From Chloracidobacterium sp. (GTDB lineage Bacteria > Acidobacteriota > Blastocatellia > Pyrinomonadales > Pyrinomonadaceae): a stretch of 64,000 nt of DNA. The DNA lies in the NCBI GenBank assembly GCA_016712045.1, contig JADJRV010000002.1, forward strand, positions 243,273 through 307,272, written 5' to 3'. The translations under genes and the position numbers were made by a program. Of the stretch, positions 45,963 to 55,393 are shown piece after piece (position 1 is the stretch's first letter; each line of letters starts with the position of its first letter). The notes under the pieces are model-generated. The model made no database searches and was not told the DNA's origin. It saw nothing but the letters and a program-made list of their open reading frames with translations.

Positions 45963-48683
45963 ATGAAAAGATCTTGGTTGATTCTGATCACATTGTTGGC
46001 GTTTTTAACGTTTCTGGCGGTTCCGGCGGTCTGGTTTAGCGGAGCTGGCGAAACACTGAGGAAGATATTTGACCGGAACGAACCTGATCTGCCGCCATTT
46101 GCGGAAAAGAAAAGGGGATACGAAAAGGATGAAGATGGAATAGACAAAGAGGACTATCTCATCCGGCGTATCGAGAACCTTGATCTGCTGCAAGGGTATG
46201 ACACCGCTAAGCAAGACTCGCGCGTTAAGGCTATCCAGGAAATGGATAATGCCGAAGCGGATCTTGCTAAGCTCCGTGGCGAGTCTCCGGCGGCGGCATG
46301 GACACCGCTAGGCCCGGCGCCGATCCCTATAAGCGCGTCGGTAGCGTGGTCCGGACGCACCAGTGCGATCGCCGTTCACCCGACCAATCCAAATATTGTT
46401 TATGTTGGCACAGCCCAAGGCGGGCTTTACCGAACTCTAAATGGCGGAACGACATGGACGCCGTTGATGGATAATGCCGCAACCCTTGCGATCGGAGCGG
46501 TGGCGATATCGCCCTCAGACCCGACGATCGTTTATGTTGGAACGGGCGAATCGACGCAGTGCGGTAGTGGATGCTTTATCGGCGTCGGCCTTTACCGGAT
46601 CAATACTGCCGATACCACACCGGTGCTTACCGGCCCGTTAAATAAGGATGCGGCGAATAATGATGTTTTCTCGGGCCGCGCGATCAGTGAGGTGCTTGTC
46701 CATCCGACCGATCCGAACACGGTTTTCGTCGCGACGACCAGTGGAGTCGCAGGTATCGGATCGAGCACCACGGGGCTTAGTTTGCCAACCCGCGGTATTT
46801 ACCGCACCACGAACGCAACCGCGCCAAACCCAACCTTTGCGCTGATACCGATGGGTATCACAGAGCGTAATGTCACCGACCTCGTGATGGATCCGTCCGA
46901 TCCGAACAAAATTTGGGCGGGCGTGATCACAGCGGTCGCGGGTGATGGTGGCGTTTTTGCCACGACGAATGCTTTAGCCGCAAGTCCCACATGGGGTCAG
47001 GTGCTCGGAAATACTTTTACCGTTACCGGCTCGCAATCTCGTGTTGAGCTGGCCGCGGCTAATGTCGGCGGCACGACAACGGTAATCGCAGCGGTCGGTG
47101 AAGGGACCGGACAGACCATTAAATCAGTTGGCGGCGGTGCATTTAATTTTATGCTCGACAACAACTTTTGTAACGCGCAGTGCTTCTATGACATCGCGAT
47201 CGCGATCGACCCGACCAACGCAAACAATGTCTATCTCGGTGGATCGCCGACGCTCGTATTTGGCCGCTCAAGCAACGGCGGCACGACCTATACGAGCAGT
47301 TCGAGCGGGCTGCACGTTGATACGCAGGCGATCACCGTTGCCCCGTCGGATCCGAATACGATCTATTTTGGCAGTGACGGAGGCATATGGAAATCGACCA
47401 ACGCCGGTGTGAATTGGACGACCCTTAATAACACCACATACAGCGCCACCCAATTTATGGGGCTTGCGGTCCATCCGACAGAAACGAATTACACACTAGG
47501 CGGCACACAGGACAACGGAACGCAATATTTAGTCGCCGCGGACAGCACCTGGGTCAACTCGGACGGTGGTGACGGCGGATTTGCCGTGATCGACCAAACA
47601 TCGACCTCCGCAACCAGTATCACCGCGTATCATACGTATTATAACCAGACGAATAATCAGATAGGATTTACTCGTGCTACGACCACCGTTGCCAATGGCG
47701 ATCCTAATTGGAGCGGCTTTCTTGGCTGCGGCGGAACGGCGAACGGTATTGCCTGCACGGATGCGACGCTGTTTTATGCACCGATGGTCGGCGGACCGGT
47801 TGCGTCCGACAGTGCAGCAAAGAACACGCTCTATTTTGGTTCGAACAAGCTTTACAGATCGGCAAATATTGGTACAACGATGACGGTTGTCAGCCAGGCG
47901 TTGCCGGGCGGCAACGAACGCGTGTCTGCTATCGGCATCTCGCCGCAAAATGACGCGGTACGGTTGATCGGATCGACCCTGGGCAAGGTTTATTACTCAA
48001 ATACTGCAGGGGCTGTGACGATGACCGACGTGACCGGGACTCTGCCGGCACGTTATGTTGGCCGTATAGCTTTCTCACCGACTGACCAAAACACGGCGTA
48101 TGTCGCATTAAATGGTTATGGTATTCCCGGCCAGCATGTAATGAAAACCACGAATCTCAACGCCCCGACGCCGACCTGGACGAATGCCGGTTCGGGCATC
48201 CCGGACGTTCCGACGAACGCCCTTGCGATTGATCCGATCAATGCTAATAACATTTATGCCGGAACCGATATCGGGGTTTTTGTTTCTTACAACGGCGGCA
48301 CAAACTGGGCTCCGTTAGGTACAGGATTGCCGAGGGTGGCGGTATTTGGTGTAGCGATCCAGCCAACATCGAGGACACTGCGTATCGCGACACATGGCCG
48401 TGGAATGTACCAGATCTCAATTGCAACTCCGACAACCGCAACCGTATCGGGCAGAATCCTAACGGCAGCGGGACGAGGGGTTAGAAATGCGACCGTAACG
48501 ATGACCAATTCGCTGGGGGTGGTTTTACAGGTCAGGTCAGGGCCATTTGGAAACTATCGGTTTGATAACGTACCGACTGGGGTGACCTACAATATGGCCG
48601 TAATCTCGAGGCGGTTTACTTTTGCACCAAGCGTCGTCGTTCTCAGCGACAATATTGCTGATAATAACTTTATTGCTCAGTAG
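45963..48683 (+). CDS. BNR/sortilin-like beta-propeller protein with C-terminal regulatory-like domain
   Basis: 906 aa. Signal anchor at 5-25 (LILITLLAFLTFLAVPAVWF), then a coiled, charged region (~40-110). Blade repeats with GGTTWTP, TVVYVGTGES-, SNGGTTY- and GGTNWAP-type motifs follow to about residue 820: the VPS10/BNR pattern. The last ~85 residues are a carboxypeptidase-regulatory-like domain (VSGRILTAAGRGVRNATVTM...GNYRFDNVPTGVTYN). It may be a glycosidase-like or adhesion protein; no sialidase Asp box set is proven. GAGGAGAA precedes the start and a strong terminator follows. Confidence 0.85.
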   Translation: MKRSWLILITLLAFLTFLAVPAVWFSGAGETLRKIFDRNEPDLPPFAEKKRGYEKDEDGIDKEDYLIRRIENLDLLQGYDTAKQDSRVKAIQEMDNAEADLAKLRGESPAAAWTPLGPAPIPISASVAWSGRTSAIAVHPTNPNIVYVGTAQGGLYRTLNGGTTWTPLMDNAATLAIGAVAISPSDPTIVYVGTGESTQCGSGCFIGVGLYRINTADTTPVLTGPLNKDAANNDVFSGRAISEVLVHPTDPNTVFVATTSGVAGIGSSTTGLSLPTRGIYRTTNATAPNPTFALIPMGITERNVTDLVMDPSDPNKIWAGVITAVAGDGGVFATTNALAASPTWGQVLGNTFTVTGSQSRVELAAANVGGTTTVIAAVGEGTGQTIKSVGGGAFNFMLDNNFCNAQCFYDIAIAIDPTNANNVYLGGSPTLVFGRSSNGGTTYTSSSSGLHVDTQAITVAPSDPNTIYFGSDGGIWKSTNAGVNWTTLNNTTYSATQFMGLAVHPTETNYTLGGTQDNGTQYLVAADSTWVNSDGGDGGFAVIDQTSTSATSITAYHTYYNQTNNQIGFTRATTTVANGDPNWSGFLGCGGTANGIACTDATLFYAPMVGGPVASDSAAKNTLYFGSNKLYRSANIGTTMTVVSQALPGGNERVSAIGISPQNDAVRLIGSTLGKVYYSNTAGAVTMTDVTGTLPARYVGRIAFSPTDQNTAYVALNGYGIPGQHVMKTTNLNAPTPTWTNAGSGIPDVPTNALAIDPINANNIYAGTDIGVFVSYNGGTNWAPLGTGLPRVAVFGVAIQPTSRTLRIATHGRGMYQISIATPTTATVSGRILTAAGRGVRNATVTMTNSLGVVLQVRSGPFGNYRFDNVPTGVTYNMAVISRRFTFAPSVVVLSDNIADNNFIAQ

Positions 48684-48695
48684 ATAGATAAAAGA

Positions 48696-48735
48696 AAAAG
48701 GCCTCGCAATTTTAGCGAGGCCTTTTCGTTTTTAC
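48696..48735. terminator. bidirectional terminator
   Basis: AAAAGGCCTCGC at 48696-48707 pairs with GCGAGGCCTTTT at 48715-48726, flanked by A-rich and T-rich runs. It serves the BNR gene (plus) and the S9 peptidase (minus). Confidence 0.9.
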
Positions 48736-50724
48736 TTTTTCATATGTTTATCCAAAAAATCAGCGACCAGCGGGTATAGATCGAGCCGGTTTTTGAGTTT
48801 TGAGATGCCGTGGCCCTCGTCGTTATAGAGTTTGTACTCGACGATCGCTCCACGTTTCCTGAGGGCATTGACCATTTGTTCGCCTTCAGTGTACGGGACA
48901 CGCGGGTCATTTAATCCGGAGATGACAAAGAGCGGCGTCTTGATGCGGTCGATCTTTCGGATCGGTGAGATGCGGCGAAGAAATTCGATATCTTTGTCGA
49001 GTCTGCCATATTCGACCTCACGCTGACGGCGGCGATAGCCGGATGTGTTGGTCAGAAATGTTTCCCAATTTGTGATCGCGACCGTGCCGACCGCTGCCGC
49101 CCACAGATCCGGATACAGCGTTATCGCGGCCATCGTCATGTATCCGCCATAGCTGCCGCCAACAACTGCGATACGCTTTGGATCGGCACCGCCTTTTGTC
49201 TTGAGCCATTCGGCGGCAAAGGCGAGATCCTTGACAGAATCTTCGCGTTTTTCAACATCGTCGAGATGCGTGTATGTTTTGCCGTAACCGGTCGATCCTC
49301 GAACATTCAGATCGAGCACGGCATAACCTCGCGATAAATAGTATTGGAACAGTGGATTGAAACCCGGACGCGACTGCCCCTCGGGCCCGCCGTGGACCGA
49401 GACGATAACCGGAACTTTCACGCCGGAGAGCCGCTGATTTCCGTCCGTACCGACTACTTTGGAGAACGCGCCGGTTAGGCTGATTTTCATCCGCATGTAT
49501 TCAACGCCTTGCGGCGGGTAATACCAGGCCGGAATTTCGAGTCCGTCGAACGATCTATACTTGATCAGCTCCGGTACGACAAAGGTTTTCGGATCGATCC
49601 CTGCTTGGTCGCTGCTAGTGATCTGTTTCAACGTCCGATATTTCAGATCGTAGACCCAGATCTCACCGCTGCTCTTGGGCGAACTGTACGAGAACGCAAG
49701 TTTCGTTTGGCCGCGGTCGACCGTCAGGCCGCCAACTACACCTTGGCCCGGAAGTTCGATCTTTGTGGTTTGCCAGCAAAAAGGTGACTAACGGCTTGCC
49801 GTCGGTTTCGACCGGGTGGAGCCAAAGTTCCGAAAAGCCTTCGCGGTTGGTTGCGAACGCGATCGTGCTCGGCGAATCCGACATCGTGATGCCGAAACAT
49901 CATGGGTCACAGCATCGATAAACCGCAACTCGCGGTTCTTGTCGCTCCAGTCATTCGAATTTGCCGCATTTTTTAGCCGCAGATTGGCAAGCGTAAAAAA
50001 CTCACGGCCTTCGTCCGAACCGAGAACGAGCGATTTGCCGTCCGGCAAAAAACTAACGCCGCCATATTGTGTCGCGTCTTTGTGCGGAGTCAAAAGCTGC
50101 TCTTTACCGGTTTTGGGGTCGACGAGATAGAGACTGTTGTCGAGGCTAAATTCGATGCCGTCACGCGAAACGATCAGTTTTGAGCCATCGCTATTGACGG
50201 CGGCGACACTATTATTTCCGTCCTGCTTATACAGCAATTTCTCTGCACCCGATTCGAGATCCATCGAATAGATGTCAAAAAATGTCCGGTTGCGTTTATT
50301 CGATGCGTAGTAGATGTATCGGCCGTCGCTAGAGACCTCGCCGAAATTATGGCGGACAGTAGGTGCATTCGTCAGGGCCTTTACGCCGGTACCATCGGGT
50401 TTCATCCAATAGAATTGGGTGTTCTCATCCCCGCCTTTGGCTTTGCCGAAAATGATGCCGCTGCCGTCGCCCAGCCACCTTTACGAAGCTAACATTGTCC
50501 TCGTAATTGGTCAGCCGTTTTGGCTTTGGCGATGAGATCAACGCCGACCACACCTGCGTCGTGCCAGTCACGTTTGACAGATAGGCGACCTCTCGCCCAT
50601 CCGGTGACATCGACGGCGAACTCGCCGATCTGATATTCAGGTACTGCTCGATCGTGTAGGGTTTTTGAGCAAAGGTAAATGCTGAAAATAGCAGAACAAA
50701 ACTAAGCAATAGCGTGCTTTTCAT
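48732..50724 (-). pseudogene. secreted S9 prolyl oligopeptidase, frame broken
   Basis: Restored length about 664 aa. The start is at 50724 with a signal peptide (MKSTLLLSFVLLFSAFTFAQ). Propeller pieces follow (SPSMSPDGREVAYLSNVTG and GEVSSDGRYIYYASNKR). The intact last 299 residues hold the hydrolase: nucleophile Ser in GGSYGGYM, Asp in GLNDPRVPY and His in DEGHGIS. It cleaves after Pro or acyl-amino acids in the periplasm. Breaks lie near 50470, 49890 and 49640. It converges on the BNR gene at a shared terminator. Confidence 0.85.
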
Positions 50725-50795
50725 GGATATGCCTCTCTTGAAATTAGTTGGTTGTCTTGTCAGACAGGATAGCGCATTTTGAGCGTTTAGCCGCG

Positions 50796-51516
50796 CTAAA
50801 ATTGGCTTGGAAACATAAACTGCCAGCCGTTTTTATACACCGGCGTGTGCTGGACAGAGTTTTTGGCGATGATGCATTTATCGCCCTCGAGGTTCATCTG
50901 TTCGACCAAATTGGCAAAACAGCTGTCGATGAGGATCAGCTTTTGCACGCTCAAGCGTCAGCAGCCAGTCAAAAGGGCTTTCGGTGTCGGACATTTTTTC
51001 GAGGTTAATGATCTGCAAACCATCAGCCATTCGCTCCGGCAAGACGAGTGGTTCGGGCATGTCGGACGATTGCCCGTGAAAGCACACGTAGTCGCCGGTG
51101 ATATTTAGCGAATCAAAAAGAGCTTGCTCGCGAGCCATATCGCGCTCGTATTTGAGATTCCACTTTTTTGAGAAAGGCACGCCGGCGATCGCGTATTTGT
51201 ATTCGTCAAACTTTAACGAGCCCGACAAACGGCTGTCATAGATATTCAGATCGCTGAGGTAGGAATACAAGATGATCGTACGTTCGCACTTTTGCTCGCC
51301 GATGAGACGGACCGGATCGTGAAAAAAATAACCCGCACCTTTCTCAACCGGCAGAAACGTTATCTCGGGCTTGATGGGCGCAAAAATACGGACAAAATCA
51401 GCGTCGATCGGCCACACGACCCCATACCCTAGCTCAATGAAATGATCAGCGATCGGCAACGCAATGATAATGTCGCCGATGCCACGCGTTTGGATCAGCC
51501 CGATACGTTTTGCCAT
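50796..51516 (-). CDS. glycosyltransferase family 9-like protein (one frameshift)
   Basis: About 240 aa when restored. The N-terminus IGLIQTRGIGDIIIALPIADHF resembles the GDxxxALP motif of heptosyltransferase-type GT9 enzymes; the C-terminal part past the break near 50945 (LILIDSCFANLVEQMNLEG...NGWQFMFPSQF) continues in another frame to a stop at 50796. It is shorter than usual heptosyltransferases (~340 aa). Substrate unknown. Starts 2 bp past the NTF2-like gene, so it is in an operon. Confidence 0.65.
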
Positions 51517-51518
51517 TA

Positions 51519-51935
51519 TTACGAACTATGGTCGGCGACGATCCGCCAGCCTTCTTTGAATTTGCGAAACAAAAGCGTGAATTTGCCTTTCGGATCGTCC
51601 TTTTCACGTTTCAGGTGCCAACTGCCGGTGACGAACGCGGCGTCTTTTGACAGGACCTCGATCTCGAGATCGGAAAAGGTGAGAGTGCCCATCAGTTCCT
51701 TTGTCGCATAAGTTTTTTTGTAATTATCGAGCGTTTGCTGCCAGCCATAAGTGACGCGATCGCCCGATACGAACTTGAGCTTGTCGGAACGCCAATAACC
51801 GATCGACATAAATGCATTGAGATCGCCGCGATTCCACGCCGCCGTCTGGTCGTCCATGATCTTGCGGATCGCGATCGCAGACTTGCCGGTCTGAGCCTGG
51901 GCGAAAGTACCTGCGACAAGGAGTAAAATTTTCAT
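51519..51935 (-). CDS. secreted NTF2-like (DUF4440/SnoaL) protein
   Basis: 138 aa. Short signal peptide (MKILLLVAGTFAQAQ). The rest is an NTF2-like fold: IRKIMDDQTAAWNRGDLNAFM, DRVTYGWQQTLDNYKK and DAAFVTGSWHLKRE, ending FKEGWRIVADHSS. Small alpha+beta cone proteins of this type bind small ligands or act as steroid-isomerase-like enzymes; no catalytic set is proven. It lies between a fatty-acid hydroxylase and a GT9-like gene on the same strand. Confidence 0.75.
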   Translation of the reverse strand: MKILLLVAGTFAQAQTGKSAIAIRKIMDDQTAAWNRGDLNAFMSIGYWRSDKLKFVSGDRVTYGWQQTLDNYKKTYATKELMGTLTFSDLEIEVLSKDAAFVTGSWHLKREKDDPKGKFTLLFRKFKEGWRIVADHSS

Positions 51936-51965
51936 AATATGACGAGCAAGAATAGGATGTGTTCA

Positions 51966-53208
51966 TCAATTTTCTAGGGTTTCTGCGCGGAGCCAGTTTA
52001 GGGCTACTTGGCCGGAAATACAGATTTGTCCAAATGAACGAGAACGCCGACACACCTACTACCGCAATGAGCAGACCCGACGGTTGGTAGAGCTGGTTAA
52101 AGGCGATCACGGCGTAGAGCGTCGTGATGATACGCAGATTTTCTGAGATCCAAAGCCAGCTTTTTGCTTCGAGGATGCCGCTCCAATTTATAATATGCCA
52201 CCACAGCAGGCCGGCCCCGAGCCAACGCTGGGTGAGGTTCCATGCCAATAGATTTGAGATGAAGCCGAGCATCAAAAAGACACCGACTAGTTGGACGATG
52301 AGATAGAGATGCGATCGGCCAAACATTGTCGTGCGAAATTTCACCTGATTTTCAAGCGTGATCTCGACCATCTCTTTTTGCGGCAAGACCACGGGGCCGC
52401 CATCCGGCGGGCATGAACCACACGCGGATCTTGTCCCACCAAAACGGTGTCGCGACGGCGTATCGCCAAAGAACGATAAAGAAATGAAAGTTGATGCGGA
52501 CCGGATTCCAGCTGTGCGGGTGGTCGTAGATGCCGTAAACGACCTTTTCTTTTTCCTCGGCAAACGAGCCAAACATCTTGTCCCAGATTATCAAAAACTC
52601 GCCAAAATTCTTGTCGAGGTATGGAAAATTGACCCCGTGATGCACACGGTGATGCGACGGCGTCGTGAAATATTTTTCAAACCAACCGAGTTTACCGATA
52701 AATTCGGTGTGGTGCAGAAACGCGATGAACAGGTGAATTCCCGCCATCATATAAATGTAAAACGGCGGAAAACCGATCAGAGCGAGCGGCCAGAAAAATA
52801 GGAATGAGCAAAACCGCTGAGTCACGCTCGCCCGCAGAGCGACCATGAAATTCATCTCTTCGCGCTATGATGCGGCGAATGCGCGGCCCACATAATATTG
52901 ATCGCGTGGCCCCAGCGATGCACCCAGTAAAAGATAAAATCCACACCGAGCAGCAGCAAAATGAATGCCCACCAATGCATCTCAAACGTCCAGATGCGGT
53001 AGTTTTCCCACAGATAGCCATAAACAACATAAACGCCCGCCGCGACCAGCACGTTCACCGTTTGGTTGCCGAGAGCTGTGCCGAAATTTGCGACCGCCTC
53101 AGGAAACGAAACATAGTCCCGCCGATATATGTAACAAAGTGCGACCTCGATCAGCACGAAAAAGATCGCGATCGGTGTGAGATATGTGTAGACATTAGCG
53201 TCCTGCAT
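51966..53208 (-). CDS. fatty-acid hydroxylase superfamily membrane protein (frameshifts)
   Basis: About 413 aa when restored. The di-iron His boxes are clear: HRWGH, HSPHH and HHRVHHG. Multiple helices surround them, and a C-terminal block of further helices follows (LVGVFLMLGFISNLLAW and ITTLYAVIAFNQLYQPSGL). It hydroxylates or desaturates a lipid or sterol carbon in the inner membrane; related proteins include sterol desaturase-like and alkylglycerol monooxygenases. Breaks at about 52857 (one base lost), 52398 (one gained) and about 52015. The start ATG is at 53208. Confidence 0.82.
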
Positions 53209-54041
53209 TCGCGATAAATATAACCCGAAACTGGATGTTCTGCAAAAAATGGCCGATGCGTATTTCTCGCATCGGCCGACGTTTTGAATTTGGTCCGGTG
53301 GACCAAATGGACCAAGGCCAGTAATTCTGGAGCGTCTTTGCCGCGTCGTATGCTGCCTGAGCGGCGACCTGCTCTTTTTGCTTGTCGGTCAACGCGATGC
53401 CCGCTTTTTCGAGCGTTGCGGCATTGATGCCACCGGTTTCTTTAGACCGTTGGCCTCCTGATACTTTGACGGGCCCTCGCAGGAGCGTCGCTCAGTTTAC
53501 CATCTTCGCCTCCCGTCAACATCTTTGGCGACATCAAGATCTTTTGAAGGGCAAGTGATCTGATCTTTGTCGCCGAAATGGAGCCGGCCGTTTTGGGCCG
53601 TCGGTTGATTTGGCTTCCGTCTTTGCCGCGCCGTCTGTTGTTCTTGCGGGCTTGCATCGTCTGAGGCAATATGGTCGGGATTTACCGGTATATCTTTTTG
53701 CTTGTCGGTCAACGCGATGCCCATTTTCTCAAGCGTCGCGCGGTTGAGCGAACCGGTTTTGGTCAAACCGTTGTCGCCTTGATATGCCTTGACGGCAGTT
53801 TTCCATTCGGCACTGGAAACACCGGTCGCCTCACCGCTAAATTTGCCTTTTGATTTGAGCATCGTCCGGGCTTCTTTAACCTGATCCTTGGTCGAACGAA
53901 ATTGGGTGGCTTTGCCTTAGCTGGTTTAGTTGGCCGCGGTCGGCGTTGCGTGGCCGGTGTCAGCGTCGGCGTTGGTGGCTGAGCCCGGAAAGAGGCGAAT
54001 ACAAACATTGCGGACAGTAACAAAAATATCTTTCTAACCAT
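53195..54041 (-). pseudogene. secreted protein with two peptidoglycan-binding-like units, frame broken
   Basis: Signal peptide at 54041 (MVRKIFLLLSAMFVFASF). Two copies of a PG_binding_1-type unit are visible: SSAEWKTAVKAYQGDNGLTKTGSLNRATLEKMGIALTDKQK-type, and a second ending NAATLEKAGIALTDKQKEQ. The nucleotide block for GIALTDKQK recurs at 53381 and 53701. Pro/Thr/Lys-rich linkers separate the units. Several shifts occur between 53420 and 53920. The last codons run into a TTGGTCC repeat (53290-53315), so the true stop is probably upstream of that. Confidence 0.6.
53290..53315. repeat. TTGGTCC inverted words
   Basis: TTGGTCC at 53290, then GGACCAA at 53300 and 53309 (9-bp step). Same word as the array at 16454-16503. 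Confidence 0.75.
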
Positions 54042-54198
54042 TATGTTTCTCCTAAGTGGGTATTACGGCCAAAGTTAAAAGTCCGAAAAAACGACAGCCG
54101 CTTCTTGGTTTCAAATTCTTAAATTATTTGCTTAACTTGAGAAGTATTAACCGATTTTATTTTCATGTCAAGAGCATTTTTAGTAGCTCAGTAGTTCA

Positions 54199-55236
54199 AT
54201 GAAAGCTGCAGTCTATCAAGAATTCAAAGGTCCGATCACGATCGGAAAGTCGCCGATCCGAAGCCGTCACCCACCGGCGTTGTGCTTGCGGTCAAAGCTT
54301 GCGGCATCTGCCGCAGCGATTGGCATGGCTGGATGGGCAATGACCCGGACATTAAGCTGCCGCATGTGCCGGGACACGAGCTTGCGGGTGAGGTCGTCGC
54401 CGTCGGATCTGAAATTTCAAATTTCAAATTGGGCGACCGCGTAACGCTGCCGTTCGTCTGCGGTTGCGGAACGTGCGAGCAATGCCGCTCCGGCAACCAG
54501 CAGGTCTGCGACCGGCAATTCCAGCCGGGCTTTACCGCTTGGGGCGGTTTTGCTGAGTTCGTCGCGATCGAATATGCCGACACTAATCTTGTTCGTTTGC
54601 CCGACGAGATCGATTTTGTAACCGCGGCTTCGTTGGGGTGCCGATTTGCGACATCTTACAGAGCCGTCGTCGATCAAGGGAAAGTCGCCGCCGAACAATG
54701 GGTCGCCGTCCACGGCTGCGGCGGTGTCGGGCTGTCGGCGATAATGATCGCTGCGGCATTTGGTGCTCGCGTGATCGCCGTCGATATCGCCGAAGACAAA
54801 CTGCAATTTGCCAGTTCGATCGGAGCGGAGGTCGTCATTAATTCAACCTACGGCGATCCCGCAGACGCCATTATAGACATCACCGAAGGCGGAGCCCACA
54901 TCTCGATCGACGCTCTCGGCCATCTAGACATTCTAATCAACTCGATTTCGTAGCTTACGAAAACGGGGCAAGCACATCCAAGTCGGCATTATGGAAGCGG
55001 GCAAACATATCACGCCGATACCCATCGACAAGGTCATTGGCCGCGAGCTTGAGATCATCGGCAGCCACGGCATGCAGGCCCATCGATATCCCGAAATGCT
55101 CGAAATGATACGCAGCGGAAAACTCGAACCTCAAAAGCTGATCGGGAAAACTGTCACGCTCGAGGAATCGGTCAACAAACTTGTGGATATGAATAGTTTT
55201 TCCGGAACCGGCGTGACGGTGATCGACCGATTTTAG
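54199..55236 (+). CDS. zinc-dependent alcohol dehydrogenase (two frameshifts)
   Basis: MDR-family enzyme, about 340 aa. The catalytic zinc sites are CGICRSDWHGW and GHELAGE; the structural zinc loop is CGCGTCEQCRSGNQQVC. The NAD fold is GCGGVGLSAIMIAA. A break near 54268 separates the first 15 residues; a second near 54950 separates the last 81 (VIGRELEIIGSHGMQ... to SFSGTGVTVIDRF). It oxidises alcohols or reduces aldehydes with NAD(P); the specific substrate is unknown. It is upstream of the beta-oxidation operon but has its own end before the FadR-type promoter. Confidence 0.87.
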
Positions 55237-55317
55237 AATTGGTTTTACTCTGGGGGGCCGGGGAAAATTCCGCAGCCAAGAACAAAAAAATTTTCTGACA
55301 AGAGTCTCACTTTAAAC

Positions 55318-55347
55318 TTGATGAATGAACATTCATTCAGTTATACT
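55318..55347 (+). promoter_or_regulatory. fad operon promoter
   Basis: TTGATG at 55318-55323 and TATACT at 55342-55347 with 18 bp between. The operator palindrome sits almost exactly in this spacer. Confidence 0.7.
55322..55339. promoter_or_regulatory. FadR-type (TetR family) operator
   Basis: TGAATGAACATTCATTCA: perfect 8-bp arms with a 2-bp centre. It closely fits the Bacillus FadR-box consensus as I recall it (TGAATGAMTANTCATTCA), differing only at the central bases. It overlaps the -35/-10 spacer, so a bound repressor would block polymerase; acyl-CoA would relieve it. No TetR gene is in the window. Confidence 0.8.
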
Positions 55348-55393
55348 TTTGGGTAAATTAAGTCTCAGAAAATACTCGTTTTTTAAATAGATT

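Noticed and set aside
54180..54200. TAGCTCAG-like string resembling a tRNA D-arm
   Set aside because: No acceptor, anticodon or T-arm can be formed around it; it is the leader of the alcohol dehydrogenase gene.
53195..55236. TetR regulator for the FadR-type operator
   Set aside because: Genes beside the operator are an alcohol dehydrogenase and a peptidoglycan-binding protein; no TetR helix-turn-helix was found in the window.
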